Assembly: GCF_003399765.1 (NCBI RefSeq)
Contig: NZ_NFZV01000020.1
Location: forward strand, 1 to 64,000
Reading direction: 5' to 3'
Length of the DNA stretch: 64,000 nt
DNA from: Alkalilimnicola ehrlichii
GTDB taxonomy: Bacteria; Pseudomonadota; Gammaproteobacteria; Nitrococcales; AK92
Position numbers and translations under genes: made by a program. The notes under the pieces were generated by a model. It did not search any database, was not told where the DNA came from, and saw only the letters and a program-made list of their open reading frames with translations. How positions within the stretch are numbered: the stretch's first letter is position 1; each line of letters begins with the position of its first letter. This document shows positions 18,450 to 25,882 of the stretch, in pieces.

Positions 18450-18455
18450 GTAATT

Positions 18456-18522
18456 CACATAACAAACGGCTCAAGAGGGACTATCAACGCGTGGCGTTTC
18501 CAGTCCCATTGAACCTCGGATT
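18456..18522 (+). other. Vibrio-type attC (VCR-like) half-site
   Basis: Starting 7 bases after the ClbS stop, about 60 bases agree almost throughout with the left part of Vibrio cholerae-type repeats as I remember them: AACAAACGGCTCAAGAGGGA, then CAACGCGTGGCGTTTCCAGT, then CCCATTGA. The right half, including R', is missing. The match ends at GGATTACG, where another repeat begins. Confidence 0.8.
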
Positions 18523-18525
18523 ACG

Positions 18526-18665
18526 AGGACATATATGGACGCCTCCCCGTGGTCAAGGGTGCTCGTCGATAAAGCAGTGGGTTCGCGGACAACTACCCGG
18601 CGTCTTTAATGGGGTGGCATTAGCTGGCCCCGCGCCGTGATGAGATCCGGTCCCTGACCGCCTAT
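18526..18665. repeat. Repeat R, copy 1 (about 140 bp)
   Basis: Starts AGGACATATATGGACGCCTC and ends near GATGAGATCCGG...CCGCCTATA. A second copy, about 85-90% identical by eye, lies at 23114-23253. It contains no clear gene. The VCR-like attC breaks off exactly where this copy begins. Confidence 0.65.
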
Positions 18666-18675
18666 ACAGCCACAC

Positions 18676-18922
18676 GTGCTCGGTTGGCGACGTGTCCTGT
18701 ACAAGGCCGAGGTCATCCACCGCCAGTCATGGAAGAGCTGTGAGGCGGTGGAGTTGGCCACCCTGACCTGGGCCGATTGGTTTAACCACCGCCGGTTATT
18801 GGGGCCGATCGGCGACAGGCCACCTGCCGAAGCCGAGGTGGCGTATTATCAGAAACTAGAAGCGTCCGCCGAGGCGGCGTGACTCACACCCACGAGCCTC
18901 CGAGATAACCGGGGCGGTTCAA
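18676..18922 (+). pseudogene. IS3-family transposase, C-terminal fragment with right end
   Basis: The frame gives the typical end of an IS3-type OrfB integrase: YKAEVIHRQSWKSCEAVELA, then WFNHRRLLGPIGDRPPAEAE, then a stop. The following bases up to about 18922 end in CCGGGGCGGTTCA, the usual right inverted repeat of this group. The catalytic core and left end are absent. Confidence 0.8.
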
Positions 18923-18943
18923 AAAGCCCAGAGGGATACGATA

Positions 18944-19698
18944 GTGGACGAATTTGAATTACTTGTAGATCTGCATAAGGGCGCTAATCGTCAAGGGCCA
19001 GGGGGCGAGGCTGAGACCGAAAAGGCGATTGCACTCGCTGGCATCGATCGAGATATGCCATTAAAATTGCAGATATTGGCTGTGGCACTGGTGCCTCTAC
19101 GCTGACTTTGGCTCGCTTGCTGAAAGCAAAGATTACGGCTGTCGACTTCCTTCAGGATTTTATAGATATTCTGGCAGCCAGAGCAAAGAGTGAAGGTGTT
19201 GAGGACAAAATCACTCCACTTCGCGCTTCAATGGAGCAGCTTCCGTTTGAATACGAGGAGTTTGACGTTATTTGGTCTGAAGGCGCCATCTACAACATTG
19301 GTTTTGAAAAGGGTATCGCAGATTGGAAGCGCTACTTGAAGCCGGGCGGGTTGCTTATCGCCTCAGAGATTACTTGGCTTACAAACTCTCGCCCTTCGGA
19401 GCTTCAAGATCACTGGAACAATGAATATCCCGAGATAGATACAGCATCAGCAAAGATCAAGGTGCTAGAAGAAAGGGGGTATACGCCTATCGGATACTTT
19501 ATCCTGCCAGAGTATTGCTGGCTCGACAATTATTACGAGCCAATCCGCAAGAGCTTTGATAGCTTTCTGAGCCGGAATGGAAATAGTGAAAAGGCTCGGG
19601 CAATCGTTGAAGCGGAGCGTCACGAAATTGAGCTTTATGAGAAATACAAAGCGTACTTTAGTTACGGTGTATATATCGCAAAGAAGCCCAATGAGTAA
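18944..19698 (+). pseudogene. SAM-dependent methyltransferase, single frameshift
   Basis: The frame opens at GTG 18944 (MDEFELLVDLHKGANRQGPG) and reads to DRDMPLK. The family continuation IADIGCGTGASTLTLARLL is one frame over. The break is at the A4 run 19063-19066; one more A restores a normal protein of about 250 residues with motif I (DIGCGTGAS) and the C-terminal YFILPEYCWLDNYYEP. The downstream frame alone would lack the SAM-binding loop. AT-rich composition and position directly after an IS end suggest a mobile gene. The frameshift may be an assembly error. Confidence 0.75.
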
Positions 19699-19712
19699 AA
19701 GCCACGAGTCAG

Positions 19713-20083
19713 GAACGGGGTCAGATACCGTCTTCCTCTGTCAAGCGGTCTTCGGGATGAGCTGCGTGTTGAACGGTGCCTGGCGCTTGAGCGATGTGGA
19801 GTAGGGGGTCGGACCTACTCAAGTCAATGAATCCAAAAGAAACCAAGTCCCAAGGTGAGCGATTTTGACGCTTAGCGCCTCCATTCTGAGGAGAAATGGG
19901 CCTTCTAAAGCAAGCGCGAACGCAGTCGGCGGTTTAGCCGCCTGGTTTTATACGCCAAAACCCGGGCGCTAAGCATGAGAAAGCCCTAGTAAATGGGTGA
20001 TTTGAGTCGGAGAATCAAAAAGTTTCACAGGTCCGACCCTGGAGAGCCGAGCAGGCGATGTTGGAATGTGGGAACTGACCCCG
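19713..20083. mobile_element. Y1-transposon debris with a nested 234-bp inverted-repeat element
   Basis: The left edge AACGGGGTCAGATACC and right edge GATGTTGGAATGTGGGAACT...GACCCCG resemble the ends of the 23280-23450 element. Inside, 19806-20039 is bounded by perfect 11-bp inverted repeats GGGTCGGACCT/AGGTCCGACCC. It contains a second nested pair GCTTAGCGCC (19870-19879) / GGCGCTAAGC (19965-19974). No coding content was recognised. Confidence 0.6.
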
Positions 20084-20163
20084 TGCCGACCCTTTGCCGC
20101 CGCGCTCTGCGGCATCGTTCCAGGCCTGCTAGTCTTGTTGTTCGGGTCAGCCACCAGGGAGGC

Positions 20164-20404
20164 GACGCCCAGGACGGGCCGCGTGGTTTTGGTGAGCTAC
20201 CTGCATCATATCGTCCAGCGCGGGCACAACCGTCAGGTGGTGTTTGCTGTCGAGGGCGGCTTGTTGCCCATCCGGCGGACTGTGCTTGGTCGAGTTGCCG
20301 AATGCGGATGGGCGAGGTGGCGGAAGGCTGGCTGGATCCGGATCCCTGTTACTTGGCGTTAGGTGCGTACAAGGCCGCGCGTGCTGCGGGCGTTAAATTC
20401 CCGT
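20164..20404 (+). pseudogene. Y1-family (IS200/REP-associated) transposase fragments
   Basis: One frame reads GRVVLVSYLHHIVQRGHNRQ then VVFAVE, the N-terminal HxH-containing region of Y1 transposases. After an internal loss, another frame reads WLDPDPCYLALG, a conserved later segment. The catalytic tyrosine helix between them is missing. Confidence 0.7.
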
Positions 20405-20409
20405 GACAG

Positions 20410-20709
20410 CTAGATCCAGAGCTCCGACAATCTGGTCTCTGAAATGCGAGAGGGAACCAATTGGGTTTTGAGATGTTTTTCTGGCACAGAGGAAATTTGC
20501 GGGGTCAACAGTAAAAGTTCTTGGTCGGCAAAGCTGATCTCAGGCGTGAGTCCTTGCATGGCTTCGCCACCAAAGGCTGATCGTTTGCCCAAAGGGATAA
20601 CGATGCGAGTTACCAACTCGCTTAGCAAGCTGCTCTGAATATCAACAAGGTATGGGTAGTGTGCTTTGCTCGTTTTACTTGGATTGGGGTATACGTCGAA
20701 CTGTGCCAT
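20410..20709 (-). CDS. ccdB: CcdB-type gyrase toxin
   Basis: A 99-residue toxin with the family beginning MAQFDVYPNPSKTSKAHYPY, the LVDIQSSLLSELVTRIVIPL strand region and an ELWI C-terminus. CcdB traps DNA gyrase as a cleavage complex unless bound by CcdA. The ATG at 20709 overlaps the ccdA stop by one base (TAATG), so translation is coupled. The pair reads against the neighbouring cassette-like genes and likely uses its own promoter. Such modules stabilise integron arrays and islands. Confidence 0.9.
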   Translation of the reverse strand: MAQFDVYPNPSKTSKAHYPYLVDIQSSLLSELVTRIVIPLGKRSAFGGEAMQGLTPEISFADQELLLLTPQISSVPEKHLKTQLVPSRISETRLSELWI

Positions 20710-20954
20710 TAAAACTCCCTGAACTCGTCGCCGAAGCACCCATGTTGTTCGACAAAATCGTTGTAACTTTTTATCGCAGCGCGATTTTCCTTAACCCATT
20801 GTGCTGCTTCATGTTTGGAGAGCTCCTCTTTCAGGGCTCGCTCCAGGGTAGCAGACAGGTTGATGTCCAGTTCCCGGGCCTTGCGCAACAAGTCGCTATT
20901 GATTGAGAGGTTTGTCGCTTTTTTCGGTGCAGCTGCATTGTAGAGTTCGGCCAT
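20709..20954 (-). CDS. ccdA: CcdA-type antitoxin
   Basis: An 81-residue protein with an N-terminal ribbon-helix-helix DNA-binding part (KKATNLSINSDLLRKARELD) and a C-terminal toxin-wrapping tail ending HGCFGDEFREF. The ATG at 20954 has GGAGG 5 bases upstream and is preferred to the in-frame TTG at 20966. CcdA-CcdB complexes normally repress the operon. Upstream lies an attC-like palindrome. Confidence 0.88.
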   Translation of the reverse strand: MAELYNAAAPKKATNLSINSDLLRKARELDINLSATLERALKEELSKHEAAQWVKENRAAIKSYNDFVEQHGCFGDEFREF

Positions 20955-21038
20955 CAGAGCCTCCAAGTGGCTGTTGAATGCGTGGACTTAGTTTGTGCGC
21001 ATCGCAGTGCGCATTCAAGTAAGCTACAAATGCAAGAC

Positions 21039-21098
21039 TCTAACGTGGCGCTGGAGGCAACCGTGAAAAGCGCTACGCGCTTTCCTCGGAGCCTCTGC
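21039..21098. other. attC-like palindrome, right end missing
   Basis: Begins CTCTAACGTGGCGCTGGAGG (an R''-like CTCTAAC), passes through GTGAAAAGCGCTACGCGCTT, and closes with CGGAGCCTC. A transposon end (AACGGGGTCA) starts directly afterwards, so no R' box remains. The central stem is nearly identical to that at 49561-49585. Confidence 0.55.
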
Positions 21099-21101
21099 AA
21101 A

Positions 21102-21263
21102 AACGGGGTCAAGTCTGACAGTAGGACAAGCGGTTCCTGAGGTAGCGCCTGCCGGTTATCCTCCAGCAAAGGCGCGAACGACGGGCAGATAGCGCACCGT
21201 TAGCCGCGCGGTTCGGCGTTTCGAGACGGAGCAGATGTCAGCAGAATGTCAGACCTGACCCCG
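21102..21263. mobile_element. 162-bp miniature inverted-repeat element
   Basis: Ends AACGGGGTCAAGTCTGACA and TGTCAGACCTGACCCC are near-perfect inverted repeats. No coding frame of note lies inside. The ends are related to, but different from, those of the 23280-23450 element, so a different Y1 transposase probably moved it. Confidence 0.65.
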
Positions 21264-21273
21264 GACTGTGACC

Positions 21274-21555
21274 CTAGCCTTTCAGGTCGAAATATTCCAA
21301 CTCGGGCCGGCCTGCGAGCAGAGCGGACAAATCGACGCCCATCGATTTCATGTTCTCACGGTGCGCGCCGAGGGCGTCCTTATCCGTGTACTGTTCGTAA
21401 ATCATCACCAGGTCGGAATCTTCGCTCGATTGATGCACCTGATAGGCATGATTACCGGGCTCGGTCCGAACCTTTTCGGCAATACCTACCATTGCCTGAG
21501 CGAGTTCCGAGCCCTTGCCGGGCTGAGCCTTGAGTTTTGCGACAATTGCTAACAT
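21274..21555 (-). CDS. Putative quinol monooxygenase (ABM domain, YgiN-like)
   Basis: A 93-residue dimeric alpha+beta barrel protein. It starts MLAIVAKLKAQPGKGSELAQ, has the central EPGNHAYQVHQSSEDSD, and the EQYTDKDALGAHRE helix with the conserved His. Family members oxidise quinols or aromatic intermediates without cofactors. AAGGAG precedes the ATG. It ends just beside a miniature element, with a serine hydrolase 110 bases upstream on the same strand, possibly co-transcribed. Confidence 0.85.
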   Translation of the reverse strand: MLAIVAKLKAQPGKGSELAQAMVGIAEKVRTEPGNHAYQVHQSSEDSDLVMIYEQYTDKDALGAHRENMKSMGVDLSALLAGRPELEYFDLKG

Positions 21556-21668
21556 GCGTTTCTCCTTGATGACGGGCCGCTTTGGACCTCTTGGTTGACC
21601 GCCGCACAGGAGCTTTGGCGCGTCTCTATGCGGCGTTTATGGCTTCATGTCTTCGGTGGCGCGGATGT

Positions 21669-22949
21669 CTATTCGATGAGCGCCTGGTACGTAAGCGCAC
21701 GCAGCTCGCGGCGTAGCGGGAAGGTGGAGGAGGGAACGAGCTGCGACATCTGAAGCACGATCATGTCTTCCACCGGATCGATCCAGAACTGCGTACTGGC
21801 AACGCCGGTCCAGGCGTATTCGCCGACGGAGCCGATCGTCTGTGCCCGCGCGGGATCCAGAACGATCGCGAAACCGAGACCGAAGCCCAATCCTGCGCCG
21901 TCGGACTCGGCGCCGAAGCGCGGTTGCCCCATGTCCGCGAGCGAGCCGGGGAGGTGGTTGCGGGTCATGAATTCCAGGGTCTTGCGGCCGATGATTCGGA
22001 CGCCGTCGAGCTCACCTTTGTTACGTAGCATCCGGCAAAAGCGCAGGTAGTCGACCATCGTTGACGTCAGGCCACCGCCCCCCGAGAGGATCTGCACCGA
22101 CCGCGCGAATATGCCGTCTGCAGGGTCCATCAACTGCAGCCCGCCCTTGGGGGCGGGGTGTATGCGTGCCGGATCGGGACCAGAGGCGGGCAAGGGAACC
22201 GCTGTTCCGGGTGTCGGGGTATACATCGCCGCGAAGCGATCGAGCTTGTCTTCGGGTACTTGAAACGCGGTGTCTACCATGCCGAGCGGCTCGAGAATGC
22301 GCTCGGCGAAGAAACGATCCAGCGATTGGCCGGAGATGACTTCGACCAGCCGCCCCAGGACGTCGGTGGCGACACTGTAGTTCCACTCCGTGCCGGGGTG
22401 GCATAGCAGCGGCATCTCCGCGAGGCGCTTTACCATGCTCTCGAGTGAGCCGCTCTTGCCGGTAGAGAACTTGATCTTGTTCGCGCGGTACATGGCGTCA
22501 ACCGGCGAACTCATCATGAAGTCGTAGGTCAGACCCGCGGTATGGGTGAGTAGCTGGCGGATGGTGATCAGAGTCTTTGCCGGTTCGAGCTTCGGACCGT
22601 TAGCCGTTTCGCCAGCATAGACCTGCATATCGGTAAATTCGGGAAGAAAGCGTGCGACCGGATCGTCGAGCTGAAACAGGCCTTCTTCGTAGAGCATCAT
22701 GACGGCGATGCTCGTGATCGGCTTGGTCATGGAGTAGATGCGGAAGATGGTATCTTCCGCGACCGGTTTAGCGGCCTCGACGTCCATGTGGCCGACGGTC
22801 TCGAAGAAGGCGGTCTGGCCCTGGCGGTGCACTAGTACGCTCATGCCCGGCAGGTGCTTGCGCTCGACCTTGCTCTCCATCCACTCACTGATGCGGCGCA
22901 GGCGGCTGGAGCTAAATCCCACACTTTCAGGCGTCACCAACTCAGACAC
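21669..22949 (-). CDS. Class C beta-lactamase-fold serine hydrolase (EstB-like esterase)
   Basis: A 426-residue protein without a signal peptide, so probably cytoplasmic. The SxxK motif is SMTK near residue 74 and the YxN-like tyrosine lies in WNYSVATDVLG near 190. The C-terminal third has the QFWIDPVEDMIVLQMSQLVP segment typical of this esterase group. Cytoplasmic EstB-type enzymes cleave esters rather than inactivate beta-lactams. Start GTG 22949. Its upstream region is cut by repeat R copy 2. Confidence 0.85.
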   Translation of the reverse strand: MSELVTPESVGFSSSRLRRISEWMESKVERKHLPGMSVLVHRQGQTAFFETVGHMDVEAAKPVAEDTIFRIYSMTKPITSIAVMMLYEEGLFQLDDPVARFLPEFTDMQVYAGETANGPKLEPAKTLITIRQLLTHTAGLTYDFMMSSPVDAMYRANKIKFSTGKSGSLESMVKRLAEMPLLCHPGTEWNYSVATDVLGRLVEVISGQSLDRFFAERILEPLGMVDTAFQVPEDKLDRFAAMYTPTPGTAVPLPASGPDPARIHPAPKGGLQLMDPADGIFARSVQILSGGGGLTSTMVDYLRFCRMLRNKGELDGVRIIGRKTLEFMTRNHLPGSLADMGQPRFGAESDGAGLGFGLGFAIVLDPARAQTIGSVGEYAWTGVASTQFWIDPVEDMIVLQMSQLVPSSTFPLRRELRALTYQALIE

Positions 22950-23279
22950 GACGATCTTCCTGTTCTGCTGTTTGCCCTTGCTAGGTTACATGACGCAGCC
23001 GTCATTGTCGGCATTCTCCAGTGCAAGCGGCAGTTCGCTTCTGAGGTTGCGCAGGCATTTTGGGAAAAAACACCGTATTCGCTGGCCAGGCCGCGCATCT
23101 GGTTGGAGTCAACAGGACATATATGGACGCCTCCCCGTGGTCAAGGGTGCTAGTCGATAAAGCAGTGGGTTCGCGGACAACTATCCGGCGTCTTCAGTGG
23201 GGCTGTGCTGTCGCGCCCCGCGCCATGATGAGATCCGCCCCTGGCCGCCTATAACCCACTCGGGCTCGTTGAGCAAAGG
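22950..23279. repeat. Intergenic region holding repeat R, copy 2 (23114-23253)
   Basis: The first 160 bases may contain the esterase promoter. From AGGACATATATGGACGCCTC at 23114 the sequence repeats 18526-18665, with small differences such as TCTTCAGTGGGGC for TCTTTAATGGGGT. No gene is supported. Confidence 0.6.
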
Positions 23280-23450
23280 AACGGGGTCAGTTCTCACATT
23301 CCAACATCTGGCACTCTCTCCCGCCATTGCCTAGGCTCCTAGATTCCGGGCGACCTTAAGGAGGAGGGGAACATGGTTCACTACATGACCGTCAGTCACG
23401 CCGTTCGGAAGTACGAGCAGGCGATGTTGGAATGTGAGAACTGACCCCGC
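23280..23450 (+). mobile_element. 171-bp miniature derivative of a Y1 transposase element
   Basis: The ends AACGGGGTCAGTTCTCACAT and ATGTGAGAACTGACCCC are inverted repeats. Inside are the transposase ribosome site and ATG, fused almost at once to the transposase C-terminus (MTVSHAVRKYEQAMLECEN, stop in the right end). It is therefore an internal-deletion form that kept both ends and could be moved in trans. Confidence 0.8.
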
Positions 23451-23755
23451 GTCCCCTTCCGTTGGCAATCGCCTGCGCGATCGCTGAACAATCAGGTCAA
23501 CCAGCGTAACCCTAGGTGTGATCTCTCAACAGGTTGTCTCGGTTCGCGGGCTGTAGCGCCGCGTGCGTATCCCTTACAGAATTATGGGCGACAATCACGG
23601 GGGCACCTACCCGACGGAGGAAGGCGCCCGCGACGCTCTGAAATCAAAACCTTACAACTTGCCACGTTTGCCTTGGGCTCTGTGCCTTCTCCCTCGTCTA
23701 TGGCACTATTACCAGATACTTCCCCCATACCACGAAAAACGCTGAGGGCGAGGGT

Positions 23756-23872
23756 ATGCCGCCGCTGGAGTACCACCGCTTGGATCATAAGGACATGCGC
23801 ACGTCGCTGAGCCACCTACCGGCTGAGAAACAGCAGGAGCTGGAGCGGTTGCGGGCGGAAGTTCAGGAATAA
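23756..23872 (+). pseudogene. Truncated start of an MNT-HEPN gene
   Basis: Thirty-eight codons ending in a stop read DMRTSLSHLPAEKQQELERL. This matches the N-terminus of the intact protein at 58866 (PMRTDLSHLPADKQRELEAI) and nothing beyond. It is a broken second copy of that family. Confidence 0.6.
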
Positions 23873-24028
23873 GCGTGGGCGGTCTCGTTTGCAAACGATG
23901 CAAGGGGGCATCGGCATTAGACGGCGGCCGTCATATTGCAAGTCGATCTCGAACAGTCTCGAACAGGACAGCCACTCAACAAAGGAAACCATATTGTCGG
24001 TAGGCGGCGAGATTCCGTCTAATACACT

Positions 24029-24482
24029 GTTAGATCGGGAAGTGGGAATGAATATTCGTCCAATTGGGGATGGCGAAGAGGGGATCCTTTTCGAAATACA
24101 TCGTGCAGTTTTTTACTCGCACATCGAGCAAATTTGGGGTTGGGATGAGGATTGGCAGAAGGCCAATTTCGCGAGGGAGATAGAGTCCTCAGCGACATCA
24201 GTCGTCATAATCGATGGCCTCATCGTTGGTTATGTACAAGTCTGCGAGGATGACAGAGGTATTTATCTCCAGAATATTGCCCTTTCAGGTGACTACCAGC
24301 GGAAAGGAATCGGTACTCGCCTCATTCAGCAACTTCAAAAAAAGGCTGCTGTCAGTGGCGTGCCGCTAAATTTGGGGGTTTTTCGAACGAATACATCAGC
24401 GCGTCGGTTTTATGAGCGTGTCGGCTTCGAGAAAATACGCGACACAGAGACGCACATCCAGATGTCATGGAAAGCGACCTAA
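24029..24482 (+). CDS. GNAT-family N-acetyltransferase cassette (gene from ATG 24048)
   Basis: The gene proper runs from ATG 24048, giving 144 residues with the GNAT fold. The acetyl-CoA loop is GDYQRKGIGTRLIQQL near residue 86 and the C-terminal ARRFYERVGFEKI is typical. The substrate is unknown; small-molecule or ribosomal-protein acetylation are both possible. The GTTAGAT at 24029-24035, 12 bases before the start codon, fits an attC R' core. The stop is followed by CCTAACC, consistent with a gene cassette. Confidence 0.85.
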
Positions 24483-24484
24483 CC

Positions 24485-24634
24485 ATGCCTGTCACGGCGA
24501 TGGCTACTGCATTTATTGCCGCAGGGAAGAAGACGCTGGAGGTTCGCTCGTGGCGCCCAGAGTCCTTACCAATTTGTGACCTTTTGATTGTGGAAAATTC
24601 GAGCTTTTTGTCGTCTGACAACCCGATGAAATAG
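24485..24634 (+). pseudogene. ASCH-domain protein, short or truncated
   Basis: Forty-nine codons start two bases after the GNAT stop. FIAAGKKTLEVRSWRPESLP carries the GxKxxExRSW signature of ASCH domains (RNA-binding, PUA-like), then DLLIVENSSFL. ASCH proteins are normally 100 residues or more, so this is a fragment or has lost its frame downstream. Confidence 0.55.
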
Positions 24635-24662
24635 CGGGGCACCCCTTGGAATAATCATCGAT

Positions 24663-25020
24663 GATGACGGGTTCGGCCCTACGCGCCCTGACGTGACGGT
24701 CATCAAAGGCGGGCTGGTGCGCGTGCCGCCGGCGCCGCCCTCTGGTGCGCGGCAGAACGCCGATATCGGCGTTCGGGATTTCCTGCTGGAGGGCTTGCCG
24801 ATCGAGCCGGAGCATCTGTTCGCCTGTATTACCGAAACTATCTTAATGGGGCAACCGGGATCACCAGCGACTAAAGTAAAGGGGAAGTTCGCAAGGAGCG
24901 AGTGCTGGAAATGCTGGAGCTGGCGAAGCTGCACGGCTTCTAGCTGGGAGAGTTTAAGACCGGCCGAAGCTTTTGGGGATACGCCCCAGTCAAGCTTTTT
25001 CAACAGAATTTTGCCGGAAT
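24663..25020 (+). pseudogene. Remnant of a dehydrogenase resembling the C-terminus of acyl-ACP/shikimate-type reductases
   Basis: TRPDVTVIKGGLVRVPPAPP followed by EPEHLFACITETILMG resembles the C-terminal region of Rossmann-fold dehydrogenases acting on long-chain acyl groups. Beyond that, VLEMLELAKLHGF appears in another frame with an in-frame stop. The gene is decayed. It directly precedes the PF10118 gene in the same direction, so it was probably its operon partner. Confidence 0.45.
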
Positions 25021-25033
25021 AAGGGAAGTTATC

Positions 25034-25882
25034 ATGGAAACCGAGACCGCTAGCGCCCCGGATAGGATCAGGGCCCGCCGCTTCGCCGTAAATTACAACG
25101 ACAGTGCCGTCCCGCGCATATGGGTTGAGGGCGACGTTTTTCTAACCCACTGGCTGAACGCCTACACGATGACGGTTCTGGATGGTGAAGTGTTCATTAT
25201 CCAGACCATCAAGCAGGCGATGGACAAGCTCGACGAGCCTAGAGTGCGCGATGACGCGCAAGGGCTTATCGGGCAGGAAGTGTCGCACTCGAGGGGGCAC
25301 TCGCAGTTCTTTGACGTGTTGCAACAGCAAGGCTTCAAGCTGAAAACCTACCTGGCTTTTACCCGGTTTCTATCATTCAAGATCCTGGCGCCGCTGGCGA
25401 CGCAGACGCAGCAACTTGCCTTCGTGGTCGGTGTCGAGCGGATCAACGAACTGTTCGCCGAGATTAGCCTGGCGAGCGGAACCCTTGATAAGGCATCACC
25501 TGCTGTGCGTTCCCTCTATGAGTGGCATTTTGCCGAAGAGATCGAGCATAAGGCGGTTGCCTTCGACGTCTACCAGGCTATCTCGGGTAGCCGGTTTTGG
25601 CTGGGGTACGGGGTGGTCATGTCTTACCTAGTCAACATGGGCTACCTGTTCCTCGCTTTCTCGACCTTCATGCGACAGGACGGCCAGTTGTTCAAGTGGA
25701 AGGTTTGGAGGCGGGCCTTTCAGTATTGGTTTACCAAGGAGCGGTTTTTACCGCGCATGACCCGCGGCTGCTTGCAGGTGCTCAAGCGCGGCTTTCACCC
25801 CTCCCAGAGCGATAACCGCAAGTTGGCGGAGCATGTGTTGCGGCGCCGCGTTATCAAGGCAGACAGTGCGGGAGATGCGTGA
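25034..25882 (+). CDS. PF10118 family protein (predicted metal-dependent hydrolase, ferritin-like)
   Basis: A 282-residue all-helical protein. Metal-ligand-like motifs are QEVSHSRGH near residue 80, ERINELFAE near 137 and HFAEEIEHKAVAFD near 170, giving a di-metal pattern of Glu/His in helices. Two hydrophobic stretches near 195-215 suggest membrane contact. The family is annotated as a metal-dependent hydrolase but has no proven reaction. The next gene's ATG overlaps its stop (GTGATG), so the two are translationally coupled. Confidence 0.8.
   Translation: METETASAPDRIRARRFAVNYNDSAVPRIWVEGDVFLTHWLNAYTMTVLDGEVFIIQTIKQAMDKLDEPRVRDDAQGLIGQEVSHSRGHSQFFDVLQQQGFKLKTYLAFTRFLSFKILAPLATQTQQLAFVVGVERINELFAEISLASGTLDKASPAVRSLYEWHFAEEIEHKAVAFDVYQAISGSRFWLGYGVVMSYLVNMGYLFLAFSTFMRQDGQLFKWKVWRRAFQYWFTKERFLPRMTRGCLQVLKRGFHPSQSDNRKLAEHVLRRRVIKADSAGDA

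Noticed and set aside
20410-20739. Longer CcdB start at 20739
   Set aside because: The ten extra residues are antisense-like and overlap ccdA; the ATG at 20709 gives the exact family N-terminus with a coupled TAATG.
22950-23113. A regulator gene upstream of the serine hydrolase
   Set aside because: Short frames there gave no helix-turn-helix or other family signal on either strand.
16909-25020. A prophage or ICE spanning the accessory zone
   Set aside because: No integrase, structural, relaxase or conjugation genes; the content is cassettes, IS/Y1 debris and toxin-antitoxin genes.
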